Source of the DNA: Sistotremastrum niveocremeum HHB9708
Lineage: Eukaryota; Basidiomycota; Agaricomycetes; Sistotremastrales; Sistotremastraceae
Length of the DNA: 64,000 nt
Direction of reading: 5' to 3'
NCBI GenBank assembly: GCA_001630475.1
Contig: KV419398.1
Span: 1,029,825-1,093,824, forward strand
In this document: in pieces, positions 1-12,139 of the stretch
How the letters are laid out: every line of letters starts with the position of its first letter
Numbering within the stretch: position 1 is the stretch's first letter
The notes under the pieces: model-generated
The model's input: the letters and a program-made list of their open reading frames with translations, nothing else
Database searches by the model: none
Told to the model about the DNA's origin: nothing
Program-made: the position numbers and the translations under genes

Positions 1-3000
1 CGCTCACCAACTATCTATAAACTCCGGCTCTGTATCCCTCTCTGACCTGACGTTCTCTAGTCAAATACGCTCTCGTATAACGGTGGTCTGTGCCGAGTGT
101 AAAAGGCTGAAGCTCAAGTGTGACCGCCGCACCCCTTGTTCATCATGTCTCAAAGTCCGTCTTTCCCTTCTCACTACGGAGTGACATATTGACCCTACTT
201 TGCTCCCCAGCGAGACACTGTGCCTCGATGTCTATACTCTGCTGCCGCTGCTGAGAAAATGTGAGATTCTAGTGTCACAAATGCGCAGAGTATATCGTTG
301 ACCTACGTGGCTGCAGTGACGTCCAGTCTTTGCACAACCGAGTCCTCCTATTAGAAGCGCAATTAGCGCAATTTTCAGCTGGGGGTTCTGGCGCAAATGC
401 TCCCAGTGCCTTCAATGACCGTTCGTTGATTGCTACGGGATCTTCATATTCATCTATCGTCATTTCGTTGGAGGACGTCGCCGGCATCTGGCTCGAAACC
501 CTTGGTCTTTCTCAGGATTTACTGCGACCAGTTTCACCCATCCCACCTGCACCTTCTTTCAGTCTCTCAGGTGCATTGCCTTCGCTGGATTTATTTCGTC
601 CCGAGGACAGTGAAGGGCTCCATCCGACTTTGACGGACACGGTACTCTCACTCCTTCCCCCGGCTGAAGCAAGGGAAGATTTACTGCGACAGCTCGAATC
701 CATCATGGAGCTACATCCTTGTTTCAATTTCCCTCATTTTCGATCCCGCGTCAACCTTATGTTTTCTTCCGGAGAAACGGGCGAAACGTGTGAGGCAGAG
801 TCTATTCATGGTGCTGAAGGTTCAACTTTCCTCCCCGATCCACCTTCTCCTTCGGGCACGACTCTGTCATTCTTCAGTGCTGTTTGTGCTGGATTCGCCC
901 TCGCCAGTCGTGTGTCGGCTGGAGTTCACTCGCCTATGCTCTCTCCCAGCTCCCATCACTCCCATACATCTCCGCCTTCGGCCCCGCCTCATTACCGCGC
1001 TTCGTCTTTCACTGCTGCGAAGTCTCCCCAGTATCTCTGGGTGCTCTCGCGGCAAGCCCTAAGTCTTCATGAATTGACTGCAAGTTATGACTTAGACTAT
1101 ATTATTGCTCTTATCCTCCAAATCCTCTTCTTACTCTACGATGGCATGCCTAATCTTCACCACTCTATCTTCCCTGCGGTGGGCCACATGGTCAATGTTG
1201 CGAGGATGATGGGCCTCTATATGGACCCCGACGAGCACCCCGGGCGATATGGGTTATTTGAGTCAGAGATGAGACGTCGGATATGGTGGGACGTGTATTA
1301 TTATGATCTGTGAGTGGATCACTTCCTCATTACGCGCAAACTTAAGAGCCTCTCCAGATTTGTATCGGATTGCATGGGCCATCCTCCCTTGATCGCGGAC
1401 GATTTTCCAACTTGCAAATTACCGTCGGACGTCAATGAAGAAGTGTTCTACCCCACATCTACTAGTTTACCACCGCCGGTGGAAGGAGGCCCAAACTTTG
1501 CATATTTCCTGCAAAAATGCCGGTGCGGACCATATGATATTATCTCTTGTCCCCTGTTCTGACTCTGAGAATCATTCATCAGGTTAGCTCAGCTGGTGAA
1601 AAATGTGAAGAAACGTACCTTTCGCGATCCATTCCGAACATCGGTTCCTCCTACAATTGACAACCCGTCGCCATCAAACGACCTGTCGATCGATGCGGCC
1701 ATTTCCTTTGAATCTGAGGTCGCTGCTTGGATGTCAGATCTTCCGCCTCAATTCAAGTTGGATATGTTACAAGAGGATCCCACCCGCATGATCAGTGGTG
1801 TTAGCCCGCCTCTGGTTGCGCAGCGCTGCGAAATTGCCACAATCACGGCTCGGCTAGTGATTAAACTGTTTATCCCGTTCCTTAAAAAGGGAATTGCGTC
1901 GTCAAGCGCCGCCCATTCGAACATCACCGTCAATGGCTTCAGTCACCCACCTCCACTCCCTCCTCGTCCTCCCCATCACGCTGTCCACGCTTGCGTGAAC
2001 GCTGCTCACGCAATCCTTCATGCAAGTCGGGTCGCCCATGCCTTGTTCAAACAGCGGACCCCAGGGGTGGCTTCTACTGCCTCCGAATCTCTATTCTACT
2101 CTTTCGGCCGACAGGTTTTCGATGCGGCTGTTATATCTGCACATAGCGTCATATCCGCTCCTCAATCGCTATTTGCTAAAGTCGCCATGGAAGACTTGAG
2201 GCTAGCGTTGGAGATTATGCGGGATCCTATGGTGAGCACGGGACGAGGACCGATGCGTGGTGGAGTGGAAGGCAGTCCCAGCGAAGCTTTGAAGATCGTC
2301 GAAGCATTGCAAGCGAAGGCCGAAACTGCGAGGAGTGGTATGATGGCATATAATGCTGGTGTGAAAAGGAAACACGCCGAAGTTGACCAGGGCTTCCAAC
2401 CGGGATTCCACCTGCCTTATGTTGGGTCTGCAGTCGTCACAGCTGCACCTCCTCTGGCGTCTTCTTCTCCGGATAAGCTCAGTCGCTCGAAGCATTCTGA
2501 CTCTGGGCGGTCAACCAAGGATTGGAATGGTCCGGGAAGCGACGCCGGGAGCGAGCGCAGCGCTCGCGTGAATGGAACGATGTCGAGGGATCGGGGGAAT
2601 ACCACTGCGACGGCGTCCGTGGCGAGGGTCACACATCCTCACATAGGCGTTCGGGTGAGGAGCAATACAAACGTGAGTACTAAGACGCAAGGTGGGCGAA
2701 GTCGAGCCGGTAGTGTGTCGAACCGGAATCCACCAACTGTTATTCCTTCAAACTCGACCCATCCGGCCGCACCACCATCCTTAGTCACTACTGGAGGCAC
2801 CTCTAGCTCACCCCAACCAATGTCCACGACCCACGAATTCCCTCCACCTCCGCCGCCAGCTTCAACTGCATCTTCAGCACCTCCCATGGCCACAAATCCC
2901 ACCCCGCCGGAATATTCTGGCATGCCTGCCTCCTCATTCAACACATCTGATGACGCCCACATGCGCTATGCAAGTAGCAGCTACTCCCATCCTCATCCTC

Positions 3001-3581
3001 ATCCTCATCCGCCTCCGTCTCAACCCGTGTATGATCACTATTCCACTTCGGCTTCAACATCTGGTGGTCCCTCCCCTAGTGCGACGGCTGGCGGCGGCGC
3101 AACGTACTATATGCCTTCAACATCATACCCAGCCGGTGGATACGATACCACTATGGCATCTCATCCTCCACCACATGCCCCAGCCCACACTCCTCATACC
3201 CACGTGAATTTGCCAATGCTCAGTCTATCGAACCCAGCTCATCCTGCTCATAATGATCACTCTGCAATGCCAGTGGACACAAATATCCAGGGCTCTGTTC
3301 CGAGCACACCTCGAGACATGCGATACATGCCTTCCACTTCAACTGCCCCTGGCAACGCGTCCGAAAAGCCTCATCAGCCTCCTCCGCAAGCACCTCAGCA
3401 CCAGCAGCTACCTCATCCTTACAAAACTGATGGGGAAGAGGATGCAATGATTGGCGTCAACCCTATGAACTATTCGATGCCTGGCGCGTCGACACCCCAG
3501 ACTGGATGGGGTGACTCAGGACGATATCCCACCCCCAATCCGCCATGGCCGCAGCAGTATTATTGGAAGGACGGACCTTAG
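1..3581 (+). CDS. Zn2Cys6 fungal transcription factor, 5'-truncated by window edge
   Basis: Nuclear DNA-binding regulator of the Gal4-type binuclear zinc cluster class; target genes unknown. Exons read as 61-154, 211-260, 317-1309, 1358-1522 and 1583-3581, with all phases agreeing; bases 1-60 look like an intron ending in CTAG, so the start codon lies outside the window. The zinc cluster CX2CX6CX5CX2CX8C (starting VCAECKRLKLKC) is split by the first visible intron. A short heptad-like linker (LHNRVLLLEAQL) follows, typical of this class. The fungal_trans middle domain is seen around MRRRIWWDVYYYDL and continues across the next intron as FVSDCMGHPPLIADDF. The last exon carries a long Ser/Pro/His-rich low-complexity tail, including a His-Pro dipeptide run near 2985-3015. 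Specific orthologue not recognised. Confidence 0.9.
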
Positions 3582-4848
3582 CATTGTCAACAGTTCGCCT
3601 ACGAAAACTCCCTCAACGTTGTCTACGAACAACGCCCGAAGGATAGGGTTTGAAACCTACTGGAGGGCGATCGACCATCTGAATGATTAAATGTCTTTAT
3701 TGATGTACTGTACGGGCTCTCTCTTGTTTTCGCCATTGTTTATATGCTTCATGCTGTGACATATCTGCGACACTGTCGCACTTCTTTCTCGACCGCTATT
3801 ATCACTTCCATCTATTCTGCCCAATCTACTCGCAATTCATCTTTGTTATTTGCTTTCGTCATTCTCTGGGTTTTGGTCTTCCATCTCTGGTGCTTGCTCG
3901 TTTCTTATCGTGATAATATAACACTTTATCTGTGTAAAACCCGCTCGTCTATACCCATATATACCACCCTACCTCGCTTTCAACACAGCCTCTGGGAATG
4001 CAATTATGTTTATGACGTTTGCCGGCAGCATTTCTACCGGATGACCCTGTTTCGATTGACAGCGACGAAAGACACTCAGATTTGCTTCCATGAGATCCTG
4101 CTACTTTCCGACCCTTTACTTGCCTGAGAAAAATATCGGTTCCGTTGCCTCGGTCTTACCATTTTCTCACTAGCTCTCTCACTGCGATAAATTAAATAGG
4201 ATAGCCGAGCGTCCAGACCCTGCAAAGTCGAAGAGTCGATCACGAGAAGAAGCTAAGAAGTCTTCGATAAAGCGGGGAACTCAAGCTCAAAACGTAAGCG
4301 ACTGACGTCGAAGCTCATATCAGTGCCGCTACTTGACGGCACGATAATGGACCTGACGTGAATCAATTGTTCTAGGTGATCAATCACCGTCTAGAACCGA
4401 GTCCATTTTCTCGACTTGAGAATAAAGATCCTCTTGAGTTTTGCTTCCCTAGGTCACTCGTTCCTGGCAACCTGACCGGCATGTCGTCGTATAAGTTTCT
4501 TCTCATGCAAATTTAGATCCGTTTCGTTCGTGCGACCCTGCAACTGTCACCAGCTCATCAACGGTACTTACGGGTAAACTGCAAACACCTTATCTCCAAT
4601 GCAGGCACGTTAGATGACCAGATTGGATCGACCGCTTCAGTGCATGAAGCCTGAGGCCCGAGGACGATGACATCCGCAATTCAAAGTTGTACCCCTGTCC
4701 TTCATGTATGGAACAATATTTGATTCGCTGGGCGCGGAAAAGTGGTATCTCGAGATGGTGATTATTAAGATGGCAACGACAAGGTGAACATACAGTCTTT
4801 CGTAATTTCGTAATGTAGCGCTATTCGTTCTCACACCAAAAAGGGGTT
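3582..4848. other. Intergenic region, no supported gene
   Basis: The 3' flank of the zinc-cluster gene and of the convergent DUF1774 gene. A 127-codon open stretch at 3744-4127 lies directly downstream of the transcription factor and has no recognisable domain. A short splice-like open stretch near 4200-4330 could not be tied to any gene. Nothing here is supported. Confidence 0.5.
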
Positions 4849-5999
4849 CTAGACTCTTGGATGTACCTCTTCGTCTGGCGGCAGGGCGATGGCACCGCGC
4901 TTACGATTGCGGAGGTGTGAGAACACCGTTGCAGCCACCAGAGCCAGAGGAAGCACAACAGTAAAGACGACGGTGGTGATCTGAATCAAACGCTAACAGT
5001 CAGCGAGGATACAATTGATGATGAGAGAATACGCACGAAGACAGGAGCCGCCTTGGGTCGAGCACTCCAAATGGCCGCGTTGATCCAAGCTGCGCCGAAA
5101 CACCAGACGACGTCATGTCGTAAAATCACTGCAACGAGTGCCAATATGTTGACTGGGAGGACAACGGCGAGGCCCTCAAGTTGATAATCGCCGTAACGGG
5201 TAGGATCTCCATAGGGCCAAGACCAGCCTAAGGTGATGCTATGATACCGCGTCAGTTCGGCGGAAAAACAAGACTAAGAAAAACTTACAATAATGAAAGC
5301 CAGAACAGTAGATTTAAGGGCAGGATAAGGAACAGACGAGCGGGTAAATGTATCAAAATAATATCCAAAGGTCGGCGAGTGGTCGGGGTGTGATAGATAA
5401 GAAGGACGATGTTGGCATAGGAGAGGGAGATGATCATCAGCCCCAGCAAAATAGTTGATACGAGCCAAAGTTGGAAAGACTACTTCGACATTAGTTCGGC
5501 AAGATCGCATAGAGCCTTCAAGAACTCACCCAGGCCACCGCCCACATAGCCATGAGCCAATTGGCTATGACGAAGCTTATGCCCACGCCCTTCACGAGCG
5601 TATTCTGTAAATAGAGGAAAATGTCAAGAGATAGGACACGATGAGCTCTTCAGAAGACTTACTTTGGTCTCAACCTTTCTTGCTAGGACGAGAAGCAGAC
5701 AGTAACCTATCTGGGTGACATAGAGAATGACGACGAAGGTGCCAATCATAGAAGACTGGGGAGTCAACGGATTCGGGTGAATCTTGGACAAGTCTCCAAT
5801 CGTGGGCTTGATGACGAGCCCGCATACTATGACAGCGACAATATTGACTAAGAAAGACAATGGCGTCAAGACTTGTAGTCTTCAAAGTCGCGTTCAGCTG
5901 GGATGTATCGAGAGGCAAGACCTGTACATACCGTATGAGGGCGATATAGTCACGAATCCTAGGATCCGACATATCAATGGGCAAGTCTGAGGGTGGCAT
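4849..5999 (-). CDS. DUF1774 family multi-pass membrane protein
   Basis: Uncharacterised fungal integral membrane protein of the DUF1774 family, about 294 residues. Six exons on the minus strand: 5999-5932, 5879-5663, 5604-5530, 5479-5289, 5238-5037 and 4980-4849; phases agree throughout. The product begins MPPSDLPIDMSDPRIRDYIA and reads through successive hydrophobic segments (LTPLSFLVNIVAVIVCGLV; TFVVILYVTQIGYCLLLVLA; ISFVIANWLMAMWAVAW; STILLGLMIISLSYANIVLL; LAVVLPVNILALVAVIL; TVVFTVVLPLALVAATVF). The pieces TPTTRRPLDIILIHLPARL and ITLGWSWPYGD are family-like. The C-terminus is short and basic/acidic. Molecular function is unknown for the family. It is convergent with the upstream transcription factor and divergent from URM1. 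Confidence 0.8.
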
Positions 6000-6143
6000 G
6001 GTCGTCGGTGAAGATGATGATGGGCGTTGAAGCCAAGGGGTGAAAGGTCGTCAGTGGGAGTTCGAGATGCGTCATAGCTTCCTAGCAGAGCCAGTTCGGC
6101 AAACCCCGGAAGAATATTTCCCTGCTCATCTGCGTCGTCTGCG

Positions 6144-6559
6144 ATGTCGACCGTATCGCTCAAGGTCGAGTTCAGCGGAGGACTCGAGCTACTGTTCAAC
6201 AACCAACGACAGATTAAACTGGATCTACCGGCTCAAGTGCCCTCGGATTCACAGACAGTCGTCGCAGCTGGCGGTCAGGCCGATGCATCTGAAGGACGGC
6301 CAGCTGATGTCAGATATCTCATCCATTGGCTCAAGGACAATCGGCTGAAAGAACGTCCTGAGCTTTTTGTCGAGAATGGGACAGTGTGCGTGGCTCGTGG
6401 CATCGCATGACTTTACTTCGATCTTGATTCAACTCTGGCAGTCGACCTGGTATTCTCGTCTTGATCAATGATACGGATTGGGAACTCGAGGGAGAAGAGG
6501 AATATGTGCTGGAGAACGGCGATGATATTGTTTTCATCTCTACACTACATGGGGGCTAG
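6144..6559 (+). CDS. URM1: Urm1 ubiquitin-related modifier
   Basis: Sulfur-carrier and protein modifier that donates sulfur for 2-thiolation of wobble uridine in cytosolic tRNAs and can be conjugated to proteins (urmylation). Two exons, 6144-6385 and 6442-6559, give 119 residues. It starts [18 protein letters not shown], carries the hallmark [20 protein letters not shown], and ends [18 protein letters not shown], so the C-terminal Gly-Gly needed for thiocarboxylation is present right before the stop. About 17 extra residues ([20 protein letters not shown]) sit between the N-terminal beta strands and the helix, making it longer than the roughly 100-residue yeast and human proteins. Identity is firm. 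Confidence 0.95.
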
Positions 6560-6840
6560 GGGCGGGTATGGGGACATGTATTTTTAGCGGGCATCGGTCA
6601 ATTGCCATGGGTTCAAATTATTGTATCATGCATATGATGGAATTGGGATGTATAAAGTGATGGCGCAGATTGACGTATAGAGAGCCCAGTGGGAAATTAA
6701 AGAGGTCGCAATACAAGATAGAGAAGCGAGATATGGCGGTCAAAATCTAAATCGCCGTCCGTCGAGTCAGTCGATGATATCACACAAATGACGGCTCACA
6801 GTCGTACTCACCTAAAAAAAGATAACCAGAGACAGAATGA

Positions 6841-7194
6841 TCATGTGTCTCCTCGCAACCGAACAGCGCCCTCTCTCTCCACAACCAACTTCTGACCGCC
6901 GTACATTCCGTTAATGAGCGCTGCTCGTCTTAGCACTTCCAGCTCTTTCGATGCCTCGTCATAGAACCTCGTGAGTTTGTCTGGATCCTGTTCGTTCTAG
7001 AAGCATCGGCATCGTCGTCATCGTAGATCTGCACAGTAGAACGCCGCGAGCGGACCCACCTGGATGCTCTTGAACGTATCCCGCGTCCGTCGGATGAAGT
7101 AGTTCCTGAAATTGTATGAGCTAAAACTCTTCGAAGTCCGGAGCGTATTAGAGTAGAGTTGAAGCAGAGCTGCTCGAGAGGGAACGGATGCCAT
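6841..7194 (-). CDS. ISD11: Isd11/LYRM4, LYR-motif partner of cysteine desulfurase
   Basis: Mitochondrial matrix LYR protein that stabilises the cysteine desulfurase Nfs1 together with acyl-carrier protein in Fe-S cluster assembly. Two exons, 7194-7060 and 6996-6841, give 96 residues, close to the 94 of yeast Isd11. The start MASVPSRAALLQLYSNTLRT holds the LYR-type tripeptide (here LYS after LLQ), followed by FSSYNFRNYFIRRTRDTFK, which is the conserved core. The second exon reads NEQDPDKLTRFYDEASKELE and LRRAALINGMYGG. An in-frame upstream ATG at 7233 is less likely because the conserved block begins at 7194. The gene is convergent with URM1. Confidence 0.88.
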
Positions 7195-7876
7195 CGCGGA
7201 GGATGAGATAATCGACAGTGCGGTCGCAAGCAAGCGGCAAGAGCGTGGGAACTTCCGCTTCGCACTTCGTTTACGCGATTTTGTTGACTCGGGCGAAATA
7301 CTCGCCTACGACTTAGCCTTCCTTATCTAGGCTTCAAAACACCGTGTTTCACCTGTGCTATTATCCACCTCCAGTTCACTCTAGAATTTCAGGGATGATG
7401 CTGCGTCGGCAAGCATTTTATCAGTGTATATATTTAGTCCTGATGACCCTGAGTAACAGAGCCTTTGCCTGCCGAAAACAGGGATGACAAGTAGAGTTCC
7501 AAAGTCCAATCACAAGGGACATTATAGAATGAACCAAAGCTAGTTCAGACATGTTTCTACAATATGATTTCTACTATCAAGTGTTTTTCTGCAATGGATG
7601 ATGGGCAGACAAGGGGGGGGGATGGGGCCACTGGGTTGGCTTTATATATACCTTGCTTGCCGGACTTCATTAATACTAAAGAAATTGGAGACATCTCCAT
7701 TGACTAATTCAGATAGAAAAAATCTTTTCCAGGTCCCCGCGAGATGTCAGGGTCAAAAACGAAATTCTAGCCTGCATACAGTGACCCCAGAATGAGATCA
7801 AGCTGCATATAAATATTCTCTGGGTCCACCCGGGTCGCGCAGATATACTCCAACCATCCCAACCATCAGAACAATA
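7195..7876. other. Intergenic region upstream of ISD11
   Basis: No supported gene. The region contains a run of nine G residues near 7613-7621 and, at its right end, a TATA-like box. Open stretches here are short and without recognisable domains. Confidence 0.5.
7808..7815 (+). promoter_or_regulatory. TATA-like box
   Basis: TATAAATA sits about 60 nt upstream of an ATG at 7877, which is a normal spacing for a core promoter of the small C2H2 locus downstream. Confidence 0.35.
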
Positions 7877-8252
7877 ATGGCGACAGTGACTCAAATCCAT
7901 CTTCGCTCTGCGTACCCGTCTAACGGCTCTCTTCATTTTCATAGTTTCGGTTCCGGAACGGATATCGGAAGCGTCGGGCGCCTCGCACTGCCCGGGCCTC
8001 GAGAACCCCAGCAGAGCTCCCAGCAGAAGTACCTTGCGTAAACTGCTCGAGAATATTTTCCCGTCAATGGGACTTAAAACGTGCCGGTTTTGTGATGTTT
8101 CCCTCCTCCTGATTCGGCTGATAACAAAGTTAGGGCATATAGAGACAAAGCATATGGGCCTCCGGCCCTTTGATTGTCTCTTTTGCGATAAGTCATTTAA
8201 GCGGATGGACCACCTTCATTGTCACCTCCGGTCTATTCACGGGTGTCCTTAA
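7877..8252 (+). CDS. Possible small C2H2 zinc-finger protein (model uncertain)
   Basis: A 72-codon open frame at 8034-8252 encodes one good C2H2 finger (CLFCDKSFKRMDHLHCHLRS, then IH) preceded by a TG-like linker (KHMGLRPFDC) and a poor first finger (CRFCDVS, 14 rather than 12 residues before the first His, with no aromatic). An ATG at 7877 downstream of a TATA-like box opens a separate 51-codon frame ending near 8030; a splice that joins the two could not be settled. It may be a short zinc-finger protein with an undetected intron or a decayed copy. Target and role are unknown. Confidence 0.35.
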
Positions 8253-9705
8253 TTTCTAGCAGACTGTACGTCGTGTTTCACCAGCGCACTGTGTTCGCTC
8301 TGACATTCTAGTTGACAGGTAGATCAACTTCACACCAACTACCTTTGCGGCAGAGATCGTCCAAGAAGTCAAGTTTGTGGTCATAGGTGCGGAGTCGAAG
8401 GGCCAGGCGTTGTAACTGTATACACAATGTTAAAATCAAGTATCCGATACTAGTAATTGTGAGCAAAACGACAAAAAGTCGGTATATTGAAGACGAATGG
8501 GAAGAAACTATTGGGAATCCTCGAGCACCCAGCCTCGTCACACGCCAACGGACCGACCCTGACAAAACTGAAGCAAATCGTCAACCTCAGCCCGGCACAC
8601 CGAACGCCGACACAGCCATCGCTGCAGCCGACGAGTCTCCAGCAGTTAGCCAAATTTTCTTCTTCGGATTGTTTGATGACGACAACGAATAGACCGCATA
8701 ATAGAGAGGTGGATTTTGCACAGGCTGCGACATACGAGATAATCGCTGTCGCCGGAATGAATCAGAGTAAGACACTGAGACCGGAAGACGAGATGCCGAT
8801 GGCATATGGAGAGACGTAAATTCTGCCCCTATCGTTGCGTAGCGTCAGAGTATAGGTGACAATCGATTCCCGATCTTTCTTGCGATGTGAAGTCTCCGGG
8901 CGCGCGAGAAGGCCGGTTACTAGTGCCGACAGAGGTAAAAGGGACATGAAAGGCCTGCAGTCTGAATTGACTGTGCACAAGTAATATTGCCGACACTGTA
9001 GCGTAGGGTCGACGACTAAGACAGGGCGTAATGCAGATGCTTCCGCGAGATAAGAGCTAGGTTTTTCAGGAACAGAGATTGTCTCGAAATGAGAGACGAT
9101 GCGAAGGTGCAAGAAAGGGGAACATGAGCATTTCCGGCTGTGCTTTGCTTATTTTCGATCGATCAAGGGGCTGAAATGGTGGCTGGCCAACATGAAGATT
9201 AAGGTGGCTCGTGGGCGGTATGCCACAGCCGGGACGAATGAGACATAAAAAATATGTTTCTAGGCCTGGAAAAGGTGAGACACAATGCATCGTCAGCATA
9301 ATCCAATTAGATGCGGACGCTCTGGACCATGCCTCTCCATATTGAAGACCTCATGCAGCGGGGCGTCGACAACACGTTCGCAAGCATGTTCGAGAGAGAT
9401 CGGTTCACATGTGTTTCCGGAGCGAATCTAATCACAAATGGTATGAGCTGTACATGACAACGCGCTATTTTGAGCGGATGAAGAGAAGAAGAGTGGAGCG
9501 GGTGGCAGTTGCAATGAACAAGACGTCCACAAAGGACAATAGGCTTTGAACATCGGCAAGTTCCGGCCGGCTGCAATGATGGCGAGTATAAAGAGTCAAA
9601 GGGACCTTGTCCCCTTCCCATACTTTTCCCTCTTCCCCGCCGAGCTTGCTCATCTTTTCTTACCTTTCCTTTACTTATCCCCAGTCGTTCCTCACACCTT
9701 TCACG
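8253..9705. other. Gene-poor interval before the AA9 gene
   Basis: Contains overlapping open stretches (8387-8692 and 8487-8819 on +, 8308-8565 and 8762-9112 on -) with no recognisable domain and no convincing splice pattern. The right end (9540-9705) is the AA9 promoter and 5' leader. I see no supported gene. Confidence 0.45.
9587..9593 (+). promoter_or_regulatory. TATA box of the AA9 gene
   Basis: TATAAAG lies 113-119 nt upstream of the AA9 start codon at 9706, followed by a pyrimidine-rich leader typical of highly expressed fungal genes. Confidence 0.6.
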
Positions 9706-10787
9706 ATGATCTGCTCATTCCGCTCACTGTCCACTCTCCTCACACTCGCTACCTACGTTTCCGCCCATGGCTTTGTCACTAGCATCAAGATCGGTGGCAC
9801 CGTTTATGCTGGACCCAATGCTCAGAGCCCTCCATCTTCATCACCCATCCGTGCCGTCGCGTCAGGCTCGCCCGTACAAGACGTGTCCTCCAACGACATG
9901 ATTTGCGGCCTCTCGTCCAAACTTGCACCCGATGTTGCCAAAGCCAATGCTGGCGACCTACTCCAATTCTACTGGAGTGGTGAGACATTCATCCCCTGGT
10001 TCCACAACACTGGTATGTGTCTGTCGTGAATGGCGCGGAGCGTTGGCTGAGGATTATTTTGCATTCAGGACCGATCATGACTTACATGGCGAAATGCGAT
10101 GGTTCATGCTCTTCTTTCACGCCTTCCAGCTCTACCAAATGGTTCAAGATTGCAGAGTTCGGCGAAAAGACACCCGGTACTCCTGACACCTGGGTTCAGG
10201 CCGATATCAACGGCGGTGCTCCCGTCAATCTCACCTTGCCCTCCAACCTTCCCTCCGGTGACTACCTCCTCCGCCAGGAGATCATCGCCCTCCAGAACGC
10301 TCAGACGGAGAAGGGCGCCGAATTCTACCCCAGTTGTTTGCAGTTGACCGTCAACGGTGCTGGGTCAGGCACCCCTGCGCCGACTGTAAGCTTCCCCGGT
10401 GCTTATTCACCCACTGATCCTGGCATTTTGGGCAACGTAAGTCTCTTTGATGTCCTCGCGTATCGTCTATCAGACTGACGGATTGATCAGATGTACAATC
10501 CCGGTGTCATTTACGAGTTCCCTGGTGGCCCTGTATCCAACATCGCTGCTCCCCAATCTGCCACCGATGACTCCATCTCTGCTTCCGGGGGTGGTTCTCC
10601 TGCCCCTGCCTCGGGCTCGTCAGCTCCAGCGAACGTAGCAGCTACTCCTTCCTCCTCTTCCCTCCCCACTCCTAGCCCCTCTTCATCTTCATCCGGCTCT
10701 TGCAAGCGAAAGCGTGCCGTGACCGTGCCAGTCAAGAGAAGCGCGGTCCAAGCACACAAGAAGCGCCGGCTCACCAACCACTACTGA
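9706..10787 (+). CDS. AA9 (former GH61) lytic polysaccharide monooxygenase
   Basis: Secreted copper monooxygenase family that oxidatively cleaves cellulose and related glucans. Exons 9706-10012, 10069-10436 and 10491-10787 give 323 residues. A signal peptide of 20 residues ends at SA, leaving His21 as the mature N-terminal copper ligand (HGFVTSIKIGG). The second His lies in WFHNTGPIMTYMAKC. The axial Tyr block is GAEFYPSC. By motif alignment the second-shell His of the usual IALH block is Gln here (EIIALQNA) and the usual Gln before Phe-Tyr is Glu. No CBM1 is present; instead there is a Ser/Pro-rich linker and a very basic C-terminal tail (CKRKRAVTVPVKRSAVQ). Family assignment is firm; activity is not proven by sequence. 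Confidence 0.93.
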
Positions 10788-12139
10788 GCAGTTGCATCGT
10801 TCTCATTCGACTGCATTTGATTCTCATATCTACCATCATCTCTCGTCTACTGCGTAGGCGATCATGCTAGGCAACCCCAGTGGTTCCTAACGAGCAATTT
10901 GGTTCTCGTGCATCTCTCTTTACTATCTCATCTGTATCCTTAGCATTCTTGCTATTGTGTAGCACTGGAATAATGCGCTTTCGATCTTTGTACATCTCTA
11001 TATTTTTCTATTGTCTCATTATAAAAGTTGACCTCAGTGCGAGTCACACCAAATCCTTCCGCAGTCCGACTGCAAGCTTCTTGTTTGCCCACTCCTTCGC
11101 ATCCATGCAAATTGCCATCTCTATGTCGACGTTTTCACGAGCGATACTCACTCTCTAAATCTACGCCTTCAACTGAAAAGACTTCTTTTAATCGAGTAGC
11201 GCACCGAACGAGTCGTGGACCTGCTCTTGCACTTGTTTTGGATTCCCTGCTATCCGGAACTTCCAAGAAACAACTTGCAAGATCTAATACAGGGAACATG
11301 CTCAATGCTTATGAACATACCGACGTCGACATCGACACGCGCATCAAATACATCGACTCTGAGCCTGTCGCGTTCCATGATCAGGCGAGCTTAGACTTCC
11401 GCGTCCAAGCACTGAAGCAGCCCTTTTCGCTCTGTTATCCCTGGATGTAATTCTGATCCCTCTTTGTCTGGACATACCCCTTCAAAATTGATTGCCAGAA
11501 TGAAGCCTACTTTGGGGCGTGCTGTAGGAAAATCCTCACCTTGAGGCCGCGTTGCTCAGACCGGCCGGAAATTACCAACACCATCGATCATCATCAACGT
11601 TTAGATACGTGTCGAATGCGTGTCGAACGACCTGATCATCTAAAGCTGCGGAAAGACCATACGATGCGATACTGCACGAACACCGTCCTCCGAGTGACTG
11701 AGTCCTGAAATTCACTTCCGGGCCTCTTGTGGGAGACGATGTCGGAGTGGAACAGGTAGCAAATTAATTCAGGCCTGATTTCATATTGTCTCGCATGGGT
11801 ATCGACTGTCTGCGTGTCTTGTATCTGTCCTCTTTCCTGTCTCTCGTCCTTGTCCTCGTCTTTCAAATTGGCCTGCTTGTCGCGGCGTGCGATTCTGCCG
11901 AGATGCCGCATTGCATCTCATGAGCCTAGATCCATTTGACTTGCAGAAAATTCAGCCAACGAGTTCAACACGAGACGTTCTGTAAAAATGACATAGTTCT
12001 TCCTCTCGCAGTTTCGATAATTTCGCGATTTGTTGGTCTGCAGGAATAGACGCCGATAAATCGGAATTATTTTCAGCGCTTGACGTCACACGCCTTTTCT
12101 TGCGCTCGACGTTATCTTTGCGAGCGGACAGAATCTAGG
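10788..12139. other. Intergenic region between AA9 and oxidoreductase genes
   Basis: About 1.35 kb. Open stretches at 10880-11158, 11028-11450 and 11636-11911 show no domain, and codon use looks random. The left part is AA9 3' UTR. A CGATAAATCGG-like AT-rich patch near 12050 precedes the oxidoreductase start. No supported gene. Confidence 0.45.

Noticed and set aside
2639-2962. 107-codon minus-strand frame rich in Gly
   Set aside because: Shadow of the Pro/Ser-rich tail of the zinc-cluster transcription factor.
3744-4127. 127-codon open frame downstream of the transcription factor
   Set aside because: Located in the presumed 3' UTR, starts within pyrimidine-rich sequence and shows no domain or splice pattern.
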